The notes beneath the pieces were generated by a model. That model did no database searches. It saw nothing but the letters and a program-made list of their open reading frames with translations, and was not told the DNA's origin. From Tubiluchus corallicola (lineage: Eukaryota; Priapulida; Priapulimorpha; Priapulimorphida; Tubiluchidae): DNA of 64,000 nucleotides. Both the position numbers and the translations under genes were made by a program. Shown here one piece after another: positions 13,664 to 26,500 of this stretch; position 1 is the first letter of the stretch; each line of letters opens with the position of its first letter. The stretch is from positions 60,001 to 124,000 of the forward strand of contig JAQGDQ010000083.1 in the NCBI GenBank assembly GCA_030141605.1, given 5' to 3'.

Positions 13664-14053
13664 TAGGGGCGAGAATCGAACGTTGGAATTCGATGCGAAC
13701 GAGTTTTTTTAGTTCGAATTTGATTTGAAGCTAAAACTATAGATTCGAATAATTCAGCACTTCAACCACATGCGTTCTTTATCATTAAAACATTTGAAAC
13801 ATTATGCAATTAGCGTAATTTAGCTCAAATTTCTGTGCACAATTTTTAAACAAATTATTAGAAGTTTTGCTGCAGAAAAAGTCTTTTACTATGATCTTTG
13901 TAAGACAATTTTTGTTGGTGGTTCGAAAACGCGTTCGAAAGTCTTTCAATCTCAATTCGAATTCAATTTGAATTCGAAATACCAAAGTTTGATTCCATTC
14001 GAATTCCAAAGTGACAAATTTGATTCGAATTTGCTTTCTGGTAGAGACTGCTA
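13664..14053 (+). mobile_element. hAT-type MITE, family B copy 1
   Basis: 390-bp element starting TAGGGGCGAGAATCGAACG and flanked by an exact 8-bp target duplication CTTAAAAC (13656-13663 and 14054-14061). The 3' terminal repeat has lost its CACCCCTA end. It aligns in the same orientation with 27061-27457, including a near-identical CAGCACTTCAACCACATGCG and neighbouring bases. Internal TTCGAA-rich arms can fold back. Non-coding. Confidence 0.85.
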
Positions 14054-15689
14054 CTTAAAACCATATGAATGGTCATAATAAATAAAACTGAACAAAATTA
14101 AATAATAATAAAATTCAGTAGCCGCAAAAGTATGGAATACAAGTGTAGCATATAAGGGTACTATCAATTTTGCTTTAAGACCAGGTTTACTGATTTGAAT
14201 AAAAATGTTTTCTTTTCAAAAACAGAGCACCAGATGACTTACTACTGTAATAACATAAATGTGTTCATAGTATAGTAGAAAAATACTCTAGCAAACATAT
14301 GTTTAGCAATGCTACACATTACTCATATTTGTTTGTAAACTTGACTGTAGCAGAGCAAAAAAAACACCAGTAAGTAGCAAGAACAGTCGAAACACCAGCA
14401 CTCATTCTACAAATTGCACAAACTTGCCACACGCAAGAGACGGCTGTTATTCTTGGATCTTCAACCACAATTAGTGTAAGAGGTACTTGAAAAATCCCGG
14501 CTGATGTCTCCAGACGTGAAGTACCAGAACATTTCGTCGAAACTTTCAGCACTAATTTACCCAAGAGTTCCAATTGGGAAATTTCCATGCTGCACATGTA
14601 TAGTTGATGAGCATCTGTCTCTTATTCGGTCGATTTGCCATCCTGACGGGACAGTATGGTGAGAATCCCTGGGTGGTGTTGGTCCATTCTTAGCTACGAT
14701 AGCTAGGCAGTCACAAGTTTAGTTAGCAAATGGACAAACTACTAGAGGTAGCCAGTCAGTGAGGACCAGTCAATGAGTTAGAAGAGTTTTAGTGGCAAGA
14801 TGACATCTAATTATTGAGGCTAGGTTATAATTTTTTATCAAAAGTGTTTCATGAACGTTGTACTGCACTTCTTTGCCACTTAAATTTTTGTTTAGTTGCA
14901 CATGGTAGCTATTTGAATTTTTGCTAATATGTTGGAAAGTTTGTAGGTATTTTTATAAATCAATTTTATATGTTTAAATGTTAAAAAAAATTTTTGCCTA
15001 CAGATTTTACACTTTGGACAAGTTTTGCTATCGAAACGTCAAGAATCAAAATGGGCATTTGTGGTTTTGTTCATAATTAAAGCTAGATTCCCTCATCATC
15101 CATCTAAATAGGATATTCACAACATTTCACATTTGGTCTTTACCATCCAAAAAGTACTTAAATGATATGTACAATGAAATAATGACTACAAAACAAAGAA
15201 TGTTGACATTTGCTGTATAGCAATTTAAGTATTTCTATAAAGGGCAGTTTAATTTTATACAAGTATGTATTTGGTCTCGGGTTAAAAAATTGTCAGAATT
15301 TTCAAAAAAATTTACTTTTTCAAGGTATTGTGATTATCTTATAACAAAGAGTATGCTTTAAAATTCTTTTCTAATTAAAATAGTGTTCTGCACATTCATT
15401 TGTTGAACTTTAACTGTCAAATGCGAAAGATAAACAATCATAAGGCAAAGAACTTAGTAGCACTCACTGAGTTTGGCATCAGTTAGACAATCACATTTTG
15501 TCTGTTCACATGTAACTGTACCAGCTTTTTTACATGTACTACCTAGGCTGACACGCTTTATCTTCACTGTCTAACTTTGTCAAAGGCGACTCTTTCGTAT
15601 GCAACTAAAATGGATCTGCACATCTATACAAGAACTTGTTTTTACATTACACTACGAAAGTGCTCACAAATCTACAGGAAAGCCATGAG

Positions 15690-17015
15690 TTGAATAATTT
15701 GATATTCTGCAGCAAAGAAATGCATAATACATGTGTCTCTACATTATGTCCCTGCTGGCTGGCAGGAAGGAATTGCCTGATACATGTACCTCGGGACCAT
15801 TTCCTTAGCGAATGGCACCGGGGAAATGAGTGACATGTGCGTCTCCGCATTATGTCCTTGGTGGCTGGCAGAAAAAAACAGCATGACACATTCTTGACGA
15901 CGTTTCCTTGGTGACTAGAAGCAGAGAAATGTGCGATACATATCATCATTTTCTAGTTGGTCATATTCGACCCCTGGTGACATCACAGACTATCTCTCTC
16001 TCTCTCCATACATGTCTATCTCTTGCTTGCTCCATCATCTCCTGCAGTGATCTCACTTCAACTAGGTCCTTCAACAGATCTAGACCCGGAGTTGTTATCT
16101 TGGACTTTACCAAACAAGATGTCTTTTTGCAGTGAGTCATCTGCAGGAATAACATGCTCAAAACTGAGCTTATCCTACTAGAATAGTAGATATGATTTGG
16201 TGTTGGAAAATGGCATTTCTCCAGAACAAATTTATTGACTTTCCTTCTTCTCCAGATGATACGTATGTGTCTATTATCCTAGTGGCTGGCAGCAGGGAAG
16301 TGCATGATGCATATGTCTCAGCATTATTTCTCAGGTACCTGACAGCAAGGAAATCCATGATACACATGTCTCAACATTATTTCCTTGGTAGGTGGCTGTG
16401 GGGCAATTCATAGTATGAGTGTCTTGACATTATTACCCTGGTTGCTGGCAGCAGGGAAATGCATTTTGCATTACGCCTCTGCATTACTTCCGTGGTGGCT
16501 GAAAGCAGGGCAATGGATAATACATTCATTTCGGTGGTTGGCAATTATATCTCTGGTGGTTGGCATGATAAGCATGATACATATGGCTCGGCATTATTTC
16601 TTTGGCAGGTGGCAGCATAGAAATGTGCGATATCTCTAAATTATTACCTTGCTGGCTGGCAATAGGACAATGCGTAATACGTGTGTCATGGCATTATTTC
16701 TCTGGTCATTGACATCAGGGAAGTGAGAGACATATATAGGAGGTCGGAACAACAAAAAATGTACTACATGTGCCTCGGTATTATTTCCTTGGTGATTGGT
16801 AGTAAGACAATGCATGATACATGCACCTTAGCATTATTTCTCTGGTGGTTGGGAGCAGGAAAGGCAATATTTGTCTGGTGATTGGTGGCAGCGAAATGTA
16901 CGATACATGTCTTCGCATTATTTCTCTGACAGCTGGAAGCAAGCAAATGTATGATATGCACATTTTGTCCTTGGTGGCTAGCAGAAGATTGATTGTGCAA
17001 ATGCGAGAAAAGTAG
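15690..17015 (+). repeat. Decayed minisatellite, unit about 50-60 bp
   Basis: About a dozen diverged copies of a unit of the form GCATTATTTCTTGGTGGCTGG then CAGCAGGGAAATGCATGATACATGTGTCTC. Cores fall near 15743, 15849, 16319, 16373, 16430, 16483, 16591, 16691, 16779, 16831 and 16915. Spacing is irregular, and 15965-16200 interrupts the array. The several 60-100 codon frames on both strands come from the repeat. Confidence 0.75.
15961..16161 (-). pseudogene. Possible retroelement ORF scrap inside the minisatellite
   Basis: A 66-codon minus frame contains a D-L-x-E-V-R-S-L-Q-E-M-M-E-Q-A-R-D-R-H-V-W-R stretch resembling the end of non-LTR retroelement polyproteins, where a similar A-x-DR-x-x-WR motif follows the reverse transcriptase. 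It interrupts the repeat array. Short and unverified. Confidence 0.25.
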
Positions 17016-17407
17016 CGATGACCTACCTTACTCAACAGGTTAAAACTAACTAAAAAGGCCTAATATAATCCCGGTTATAGCAGTTAAATGCTTCACTCAT
17101 CCAGCTGTTATAAAGTCAGCCAGTAGAGCGGTGAAGTACATTAGTTCCGCGTACGGCAAGTCGTATGGCCAGAACTGAACGGTCATAATGCAAACGTGAA
17201 ATACTGGAAGCAACTAATAAAAGGTTATATATCATCTAGAAGATAGTTAGTTTTAAAAGCATACAATCTGCTATTGTTACCTGTGCATTCCTGTAAAACT
17301 TGCAGCCAATGTTTGAAACATCACATTGCATTGAACAACATTCACAACAACATTTACCGAACATTTACCCATAAACCAATACACACAAACAAGAAAAGTG
17401 AACTTAC

Positions 17408-17519
17408 ATTCTGTTTTAAATGTGAAATACTCTGTGAGGTGTCTACACTCATGGTTTCCCCTTAGCAGGAATAATGTGGTAGGGTAAAGCAGTTTCAGCG
17501 CCCATAGATAAACTACACA
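17408..17519 (-). CDS. CnA: Calcineurin A exon 4
   Basis: 112 bp, phase 0 in and phase 1 out. Acceptor tttcatttcag, donor gtaagt. It encodes [13 protein letters not shown], the [17 protein letters not shown] signature and FKTE. N147 and H148 of RGNHE are a metal ligand and the proton-donor His by family knowledge. The next exon should begin GTAARATHAARTAY (continuing [11 protein letters not shown]); I did not find it downstream. Confidence 0.95.
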
Positions 17520-20500
17520 CTGAAATGAAAAATAACTTTGTCTGTCACAAAATATTTTTTCATAGTACGAAAAAAGTGAACATTGTAAGATTTCAGCCAA
17601 CCTACTTAAGCAGAATTTGTATAGCCTACTCAGTTTATATATACAATTTAAATGTTTAACAAATGTACAATGCCCAATGTTACATTCAGGTAACATCTAG
17701 AGTAGCACATAGTTCCAAGACCCTATGCTGAAGTTAAATGCTTGCAGCAGTTCAGTTGAATATGCATCATGTTCATCAGTAGAGTTTAAACATTCAAACT
17801 TCGTATAACTTCATTCAAAAGAATTTTGTTTTTATTCAATATATTCAACCTGTACTAGAGCTTGTTGGAACACAGCGTGTGCGACAATTGATTTTGTGAT
17901 CTTATTTCAATGGTCATTATTTGCATAATTAAAGTTTTTTAGAGGTACTATAACAAAAGCCAGATAACAGACACTCCAGTATAAAAATTTACAGGAGTCA
18001 GAACAGTATACCGGACCAGGCTGTCTGAAAGTTCATCAATCAATCTGAATACTAAATTTTATTACAATGAATGTTTATACACTAAACAAAATGTTGACAC
18101 AAAGCATGTGTTCAATGTATGTGTACTCCATGGGCGAAAAGTGCACTGTGCCTTGTGCACTGAACTGCGAACTGAATAACCAAACTGATATATTTACCAA
18201 AATGTGGTAGTAATTTTAAAAATTACGAAATGGTTAAAAGAAAAATATTTCACTGAAAAAATATAACTTTACATAATGCTGCTAGTTTGCAAGCCATACT
18301 AAACAATAATTAAGTACATAGTATAAAGTTAGAAAATTATGCTTCAAGGTACAAATCGTTCATAATATATGTAGCTTAAGACTTAGGTGGACCCATCTAC
18401 TATATTCGAAGAGTATCCTATTGTAAAGGAAGGAAATCACTTAATGTAAATGATATTTACCTGATGCACTGGTTAGCACAGCAATCAAGGTATGTTGTTT
18501 GACTATCTTTAAAGAGTCGGACGTATTCGTAAGGGGCCAAAGCAAATGCGATGTGGGGATTACTTAGCTGTTATTTAAACGGTTTGGATCACTTTTTATA
18601 TGCCCTACCATTTTAACTAGTGCTGTTCTAAACTTTGTATCCTTAACTGAAGATAAAATTCATCAGCTAAAGAATATTCCACAATTATGCTTCAAAACCA
18701 TTTTCAAGTTATGGCATGTAAGATACTTGGATTGACTGTTCTATGTATGTGAGATTTTCAGTTTTCTTATAACACTACTAAAATTTACTAGTTTTGTATT
18801 GTGCATGGATAAACACAAATAAATAAAACAATATTGAAAAGATGTAAAACTTTATTTGCTTGAAATTTTTACTTTCATTTGATATGTGAAACTAAGTATC
18901 AGGGAGTTGTTTTACATTTTGATCTAGCAGAAACATTACAATGGGTCCACCACTGCTAATAATTTAGATGAATAATCACAATCATTAGGAGTTCAGACAA
19001 TAAAATGAACAATGAGAACTTGAGAAAACTACCTGGCAGAAAAATAACTGTATACCGATGACATGGAGACATTTTAAAGCAATTTAAATGTTTTTAAATT
19101 CTGAATAAAACTGTCCCAGTGTTAGTATTGTAACTATCTGCGAATGTAAGAAACTCCGCGTGTGTTTGACAACGAGTACTCAAGTACCACTTACATTATC
19201 CTCAATGAAAATTGCATCAACGATGCAATGTTAATAAAGAATTTGATACAATGAGGCTGTCACTTCAAACATTAAGAATTACCCAACAAACAAACTGACA
19301 CAGGAAAGAATAAAACCGATACATGCGCTTAAAAAAGAAATTTCAAATTACATCCTACTTTGATGTAAATATTAGAGCGCTGAAAATATATGATGTTTAT
19401 ATTAAAGTGCCTTTACATGTCTAACTCAAGCTTAGAAACAGACAATTCTACTTCTGAGATAATTTCACAGCAGGACAGTGATTATTACAGTAAACAGCAA
19501 ATTACATATGGTATCACCATTATCTAACGTAAGGTGGAATAATTTTATTTTGAAAACTGCATGCATGTTTTTTAAATAAATATGCTTTTTTAAATCTTTT
19601 AAAACCAAAAGTTATTTTAACTAAATTTAACAAAATTAGATGCCAATATGAACAATTCTTCAGTGGTTATGTAGGCTTATTGCACTTTAGTCATGTGATT
19701 TTACACATTTTTTGTAGCTTGTCGCAATAAGGGAAAATGTTTAGAGATGTTGCTTACTAAAACATTTATTAAGTTTTATTCATAATAATTTAATTGGCAA
19801 GAGGTGGAAAAATTACACTAAGTAATTTGCATTTTGCTCTAATTTGAAGTGGCTGAATTTTGAAGAATGCTTAATCAGTGATTCAAGTGCTGACAGCTGT
19901 GAAGGTTCGGGGTGTCTGACTCGATAGTCCACATGCTTTTTACAACCCTTCATCTAAATACTACTTTCATAACTAAATGATACTGTTGGTGGTTAGACCT
20001 TTTGTTTCATTCTTACTTTAATATTTATCTGATATTTCTTATCATACTCAGAAATTTGGCCTCATTTGTCTTATATTTCTTAGTGTAAAGCTCAAGATTT
20101 GCATTATGCAGCTTTTCTGTCACATCTGGCACTGGAATAAATAAATTATTTTGTAATGACTAACACACGTTCAATTAACACATGTATATAATTCATTAAG
20201 CATCACTTTCTCATACATACCTCTATACTAAAATATCCCCTATCAACATAATCACCAAGAAAAAGATACCGCGTCGATGAGGGTGGACCACCCACTTCAA
20301 ACAGTTTCATAAGGTCATAGAACTGACCGTGAATATCACCACAAACTGAAAAAGAAGAAAAAGGTCAGTAAAAAGCATGCAATCAAAATGTCTCAGAATA
20401 GTACCCATAGCTAACACATCAAAAAATTGGCAACAATTTAACTAACGCTTATATAAAATAGGCCTAAAAATTTAATTAAATTCAACTTTGTTTACTTTGT

Positions 20501-23500
20501 TAATTAATAATGTACGCAGAAATGAAAAGACAAGAAACCGTAATGACCCTTGAGTCAAACTAACTTTAATTCTGGCGACGTTAGTTTGCATGAAATAACA
20601 AACAGTGATCAATACAATGGCTGAAAAGGCAAAAACGTAAGAAAAACGTAAGAAACAATATTAGCCTATTACCATCTTGAAAACTTTTATATACAAATAC
20701 AAAAATGGTGATTATTGAAAGAAAACAATGCAAAAATTTAGGATAAACTAAATAAGAAACAATAGGTGAATTAATATGTTAGGATAAAAATAAATAAGAA
20801 GCAATAGGTGAATTAATATGTTCATAGTATATCTCTTCAGGTAGTCATCATACCTTAAAAACAATCAGACTACTTTAAAATATATTGGGCATTCAGAGCT
20901 CGGTAATGGAGAAAACATTGCCTATAATTATATTTGAAGGAATTTGCTAAATGTGAAAATTGTGTTATACATGTAAAATAAATATTACTATTTTGTGGAA
21001 AGTTACTGTTCTGAGCCTGTGCAAGCAAAATATATATGGCAATTCACGGTTTATTGAGCTTTATGCTTTTGATACTTCAATACACATTTAATGTCATAAT
21101 AGAAACCTTTAGGATATTTGGCATAACAACATAACGCACTGCTGTCAAATTCCAAATCATCAGCAATTTCGACAAACAATAAACGACCTCAATGTTATCA
21201 ATATGATATATACAAATATTACAATAATCAGCAAGAGCGTATAGTGTCTACAGACTGCGCTCTCAATGTTTGATCATTCCCAGCAAGTTATACAATTACC
21301 AAGCAATTCAATAACCGTGTACGTGCAATTGCCTCAATCCATATCTTCGTTAATGAGTGCAAGCAGCATCCGCATGACAGCGCGGATGCGAATAAAAACA
21401 GTGTTTTTTTAGATTTGCTTGCATAAACACGGGGAAAAACGCTGAAGCTGCTGTAGGGCAGCCAACAACTAACAGGGCAACATGGACAATCGATTACACA
21501 GCAACCACCTAAATGAATTAACATGAAAGGAGGCAGCTTGTATGGAGCTCAATATAAAACTATATCTATTAAACAAAACGAAAAGTGTCACGTTTGTTTT
21601 CATCAAGCCATTGAAATCGAAATATTATAACGACATATTTTCTCCTAAGGTCATTTGTTGAACACTCTTCATGTTTTTAGGATTACATAGACCCGGTGGT
21701 AAACAGTTGATACACGCTGCTAGCTAGGGAGATAGAGATCGGTTAAATAATAAAAAAATGAAAATTCATACCAGATTAATAGTATGTACGGACCCTTATC
21801 ATGAGCTTAGGCCAAGATGGATAACATAAATTTAGATATATCATGATTATTTATCTACAGATTCAATAAGGATTGTGTCTATAGTCTACACAGGTTGTAG
21901 ACCTGCCACAAGAGGTTGTACTTTGCGAGTACAATGAAACAGTACAGTTGAATTACAGGTATTCTATACGAAAATCCTGAAACCCACAAGTGGACATTTG
22001 AAAAAACTCTTCCCAAGCTACTGAAGATTCCAAGATGGAAAACTGAAGATTGCACAATGAAAAAGACAATTTTAATCCAGGGTGCAAACAAACAAACCTA
22101 CAGGAAATGAAGACATGTGCAGGGAGATTCTAGCCTGGATCTGGTATAGTACACGAACACACTGTCCAGTATTACAGGAGCTGGGAAAGCAAATATTGAT
22201 CCAAGACTCTTATTACAGCAGGCGCAGGCTTCATTCTCTTGACTATACGCCATAGAACATGGCTTCATGTAGAATTATCACTGAGCCAGGGAGCAGAAGC
22301 ACAGCGCGAGTTTGTTCTGCCGACAATGGCCATTATTCAATTTCAAGGTGCATTTCTATCCCACGCTCCTCTGCGCTTTAGAGTGGAAGAGTAACTGTGT
22401 TTATTTCTGGCCATTATTCGTTAACAATCAGTTTCACTAACAGTCATTGGCATAAAAGGCTTTATATTATTTCGTCATAAAATGAAACAATATAAATTTA
22501 TTTATGCTGAAGGCGATACAATAATTACAATAACTAACAACTGTTTGCTGACTTGTCATTTAGTCCATACACGCCGTTAGTTATGTGTTTCATAATAAAG
22601 CTTTGGAAGTACGATTTTTATGTATTAACTTTACAAGAAAACATTCACACACCAGAAGAACGATGAAATTATCACATAATCTCAATGTTTTTGCATCTGT
22701 AATGCACCGATATTGGTGTTTAAGTGAGTAACGGTTATCTAATATAATATAATTTAATTACTATAATTTACCAAAACTATGCTATATTTTTCGAATGAAC
22801 GAGTTAATGAAATAAAATGAATTAAAATCTAATTTCCAGGAGATTCTGCATAAGTTAATTGCGACTGATTATACATGTGCTGTCACTACTAATACAGTGA
22901 TAAGTGAAATAATGATTAACATCTAAAAAAGTTATTAATTGTGGTAAATGCTAGGGCCGGCCACAAAAAAATTGTGAAAAAATCTCTTTCAAACAAAATT
23001 TTTTTATTAAAGCTTTGTGAATGTTTAAAGCTGAGTCGTGGAATATTTAAAATCAGTTGAAATCAAAGTTTGTTTATTTCCCACTCGTTAGCAGTAATGT
23101 TTTAAATTTTTCAATGCACAATTTTTCATGCCTTGCTTTTTAGTTTCGCAATACTAAATTATCATACAATTATCGATTATTGTATAGTCTCTTTTTTGTA
23201 TCATGAACGTGTATGTTCTGTTAATTATGGTATAAGTGGCAACACTACTTTAATCACATATTTGTATTGTGTATGGAGATTTAGAGGTAAACAAATAATT
23301 GCAAAAGCAATGTTTTTTGTGGACATAAGGTGGTGGTGCTAATTACAAACATAACTTTGCCCAAAGGAATAGCATCACAAAGGTTTAATTGTAATTTGCG
23401 ATTATGAATTTTATATATGTAATGTAACTGTAAATCTGTATAATCAATCATATTTAATTATACTGTACGTAATCGACACCTTAGCACGTGTCTCACGCTC

Positions 23501-26500
23501 AGACTCTGTCATAATGGTAATAAGAAGAGCTCTAATAACAAAGGTGAAGCAAGGTGACACTTGTACCTTGCTTGGCTTGTGGATAATATAGTAAGCGTTT
23601 ACTGGGAAATTACTGCTTACCTGTAACTGGAGCTTCTACATCTATCATTGTTTTTTCAGCTCGTAATAATGCGGCACCATCATTTATAATTTTAAGAGCT
23701 ACTGCTTCCTCTACTCGACCCTCTAAAATAAAGTGTTGCTTCATAACTTCCATGCGAGGCTTCCCTTTTGCGTCGAACACCTCTGACATTGTGAGCCGAT
23801 GTGATGGTGGGAAAGGCACACCTAAAAAGAAAAGCATCATATAGGCTCATAGTATACTTACTAATGTACTACTTTACAAAATACAAAATACAAGGAGAAA
23901 AATGTGCAATTCAGGCATAATGACTGGACAATCGTAAAAAGTGGGTTTCTCCAATCAAGCAATGTAAAACTATACGATTTTTATGTACCATTAGCCCACA
24001 ATATCACTTATGCTGGACTAATTTTAAGTCTAATAAACCAGAAATTCACTGATTAATCTCTAAACTCTGCACAGTCGACATGAGAACATAAAGTAGACCT
24101 AGAGAGCAATACTATTTAATTTCTGGGTGATTTCAAAACATCGCTGATCTTACTTTCGTATGATGTATTAAGAGCTTTCCCATGAACAAGTCCAATACAC
24201 AAATAGCTTTTGCTGTTTCGCATCGCCTGCTCTGCTCTTGAAATTGCCCAAATTTTTTGCAAACTATCTGCAGTCTTAATACAAAACAGAACTTTTTCAG
24301 CTAATCCCTGATAACTGGGGAATACTCTTTTCTAGGATTATTGCAGTTGCGCAAGTGTGAAGATTTTGGAACGCTAATTATGCGTAAGAAAAAGAAGATC
24401 CTATCTTGAATGCGATGTGACAAAACAGGTCAAAGTGCACTGCAGTACGCTGCAATAAGCTATTAAGCGATGTTTGCAGAACACTAGCAACAATTTTGTA
24501 AATCACTGTTTTATCTAATGTTTTGATAAGAGTAAATGAGAGTGGAGTTCAAATACACATGCAGTCTTGTTCAGCCAGAACTGCACGTATTAACGGGAAA
24601 CCTGGCAAGTGATTTATAAAGAAAGCTTGTAACCGTATTTTTAATTTAGACGTGAACTTTGGTTATTGGAACGAACGTGCACAAGTTACGAGTATTACAT
24701 GCCAGCAATCGTAATTTTGCCTTTATAAATGCCAAACATAGGTTGGTGCATAGTTTTTCTTAATTTATCCAAGCTAAGCAATTTTTAGCTAACGTTAGCG
24801 TTCATCGAGGAAAAATGTATACATGATATGCATGTATACAAAACATGACTAATACACCTAACTGTTGATATTACTAGCTACTGGTTCTTCCACAACTACA
24901 AAATTAGAAGCATTATGATGAGCGCAGGATACCAGAATGCAGGGTCAACTAGAGTCAGACACGTGTTTCATTATTACTGGTGAAAAAAATGATAATTCAC
25001 CCGATAAATCACTAGCAGATATAATTAGATTGTTGAATTTTTCACATTTCCAGTATTTCGGGTGCCTTGATTTAATAAATAAATATTTACAAAATTATGG
25101 GGCTTGTGCACTGGATCATTGGAACGATTGCATTAGAATTAGGCGCATAAATGTTTAATTTTGGACATGCCTCCAACCTTATACATCTGGTGATGGCCTC
25201 AAAGACCCCTGCTATTTATGTACAGCATAATGGTCACACAGACAACAGTTCTCTTCGAGCCAATAACAATAAGCTGAAACTACAGTAGTGATTTATTGAT
25301 AACAGGTAGCGTTCGGCACAGAGCAGCATCATATTGATCCATCACGCACATGCACGCAAAAGATGTGGGAGGACGGAAATAAGCAGTCAAGATGTGGGGC
25401 AGCGATTATGGCTTCTCTATTGCACTGAACGCTCGCACCCTGAACTGGGCTTCACTTTGCTTGTTACCTACGATTTCTGAAAATACCCAAATCCAGATAT
25501 AGTAATATTTAATTAATTAGTGGCAGTGTGGTGCATAGCAGTAGGTCCTTGAAATTATCTATAAATATGCTGACGAATGTCTTACGCAATAGAAGCAACA
25601 GCTGTTAACATTATCTTACATGCACTGCTTAACAAAATTAGGGTGATTATGCACAATTAATTCTACGACGCTTAAACAGACTTTGAATGACGCACGTGTT
25701 TACGCAAAACATTTGTGCAGTCCTTCACTAGTCCTTTTCAATTAAATTACCTTAGATGGTAGGGCAAACCTACCAGTAAGGTTCTATGTGAATTTGGAGA
25801 CACTCATGACATTCTACACCTATCAAAACATGCAAATATACAATGAAAAAGTTCTCGAAAAGAAAAGCTGAAGCTGAACTGTGTGGCGTCATAAGTCAAA
25901 ATGAATGTTTTATGGACTACTAGCGTGGTAGATAAAAGTGGCGTTTGATGGAGAATGTCCAAAGAATACCTTCTAATATATCACGCATGTAAATTCTTCC
26001 AATAAACGGTTGAACTGGGTTTAATCTGTAGGGCTTCTATAAGTCACTATATATTTTGATTTTTTGTCCAATCTTGGTAAGCTCTTACTCGAATCAAAAA
26101 GGGTCTAGGGCAATTTTTATTGAGTTTTTGACCGGAACTCCGTTGCTATGGCGACGACAGTAGCGTTAGAAATGACGTCAAAATTTCAGCGGAAATTTAG
26201 AGCACCACATCGGCAGTGCACTAAAAACAATGTAGTTTTTCAACAAGGTGCAGCCCTTCCTCACAACTCAGGGGCTGTGAGAGACTTCTTCAATGCAAGA
26301 TGCCCCACTTGCCACAGTAACGTTCTCTAAAACTCTTGAAGTCCTTGAAGAAGGTGGCTAAAATAGAAAAAACCTACTCGAGCAGTAGTCTTTTCAGATT
26401 ATCGTCTAATTTGCCTAAAAGAATTTCTCAAGGTTTCAGTTCATCAGTATGAATTACTTTCAAAGATTTTGCTTTGCTTATTGAAAAATACAGGAAATGT

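Larger units (their letters stand above)
20346..23620 (-). other. Calcineurin A intron 2
   Basis: 3.3-kb AT-rich intron. It contains a 41-bp tandem duplication at 20740-20822 and a less AT-rich block at about 22110-22400; otherwise nothing recognised. Minus frames at 21288-21524 and 21879-22091 lack any family resemblance. Confidence 0.85.

Noticed and set aside
14319-14597. 92-codon minus frame, Cys- and Ser-rich
   Set aside because: No recognised family, no convincing splice context; probably chance, though its composition is less AT-rich than the flanks.
15647-17035. Several 60-100 codon frames on both strands
   Set aside because: All lie in the minisatellite and repeat the same unit; no family resemblance.
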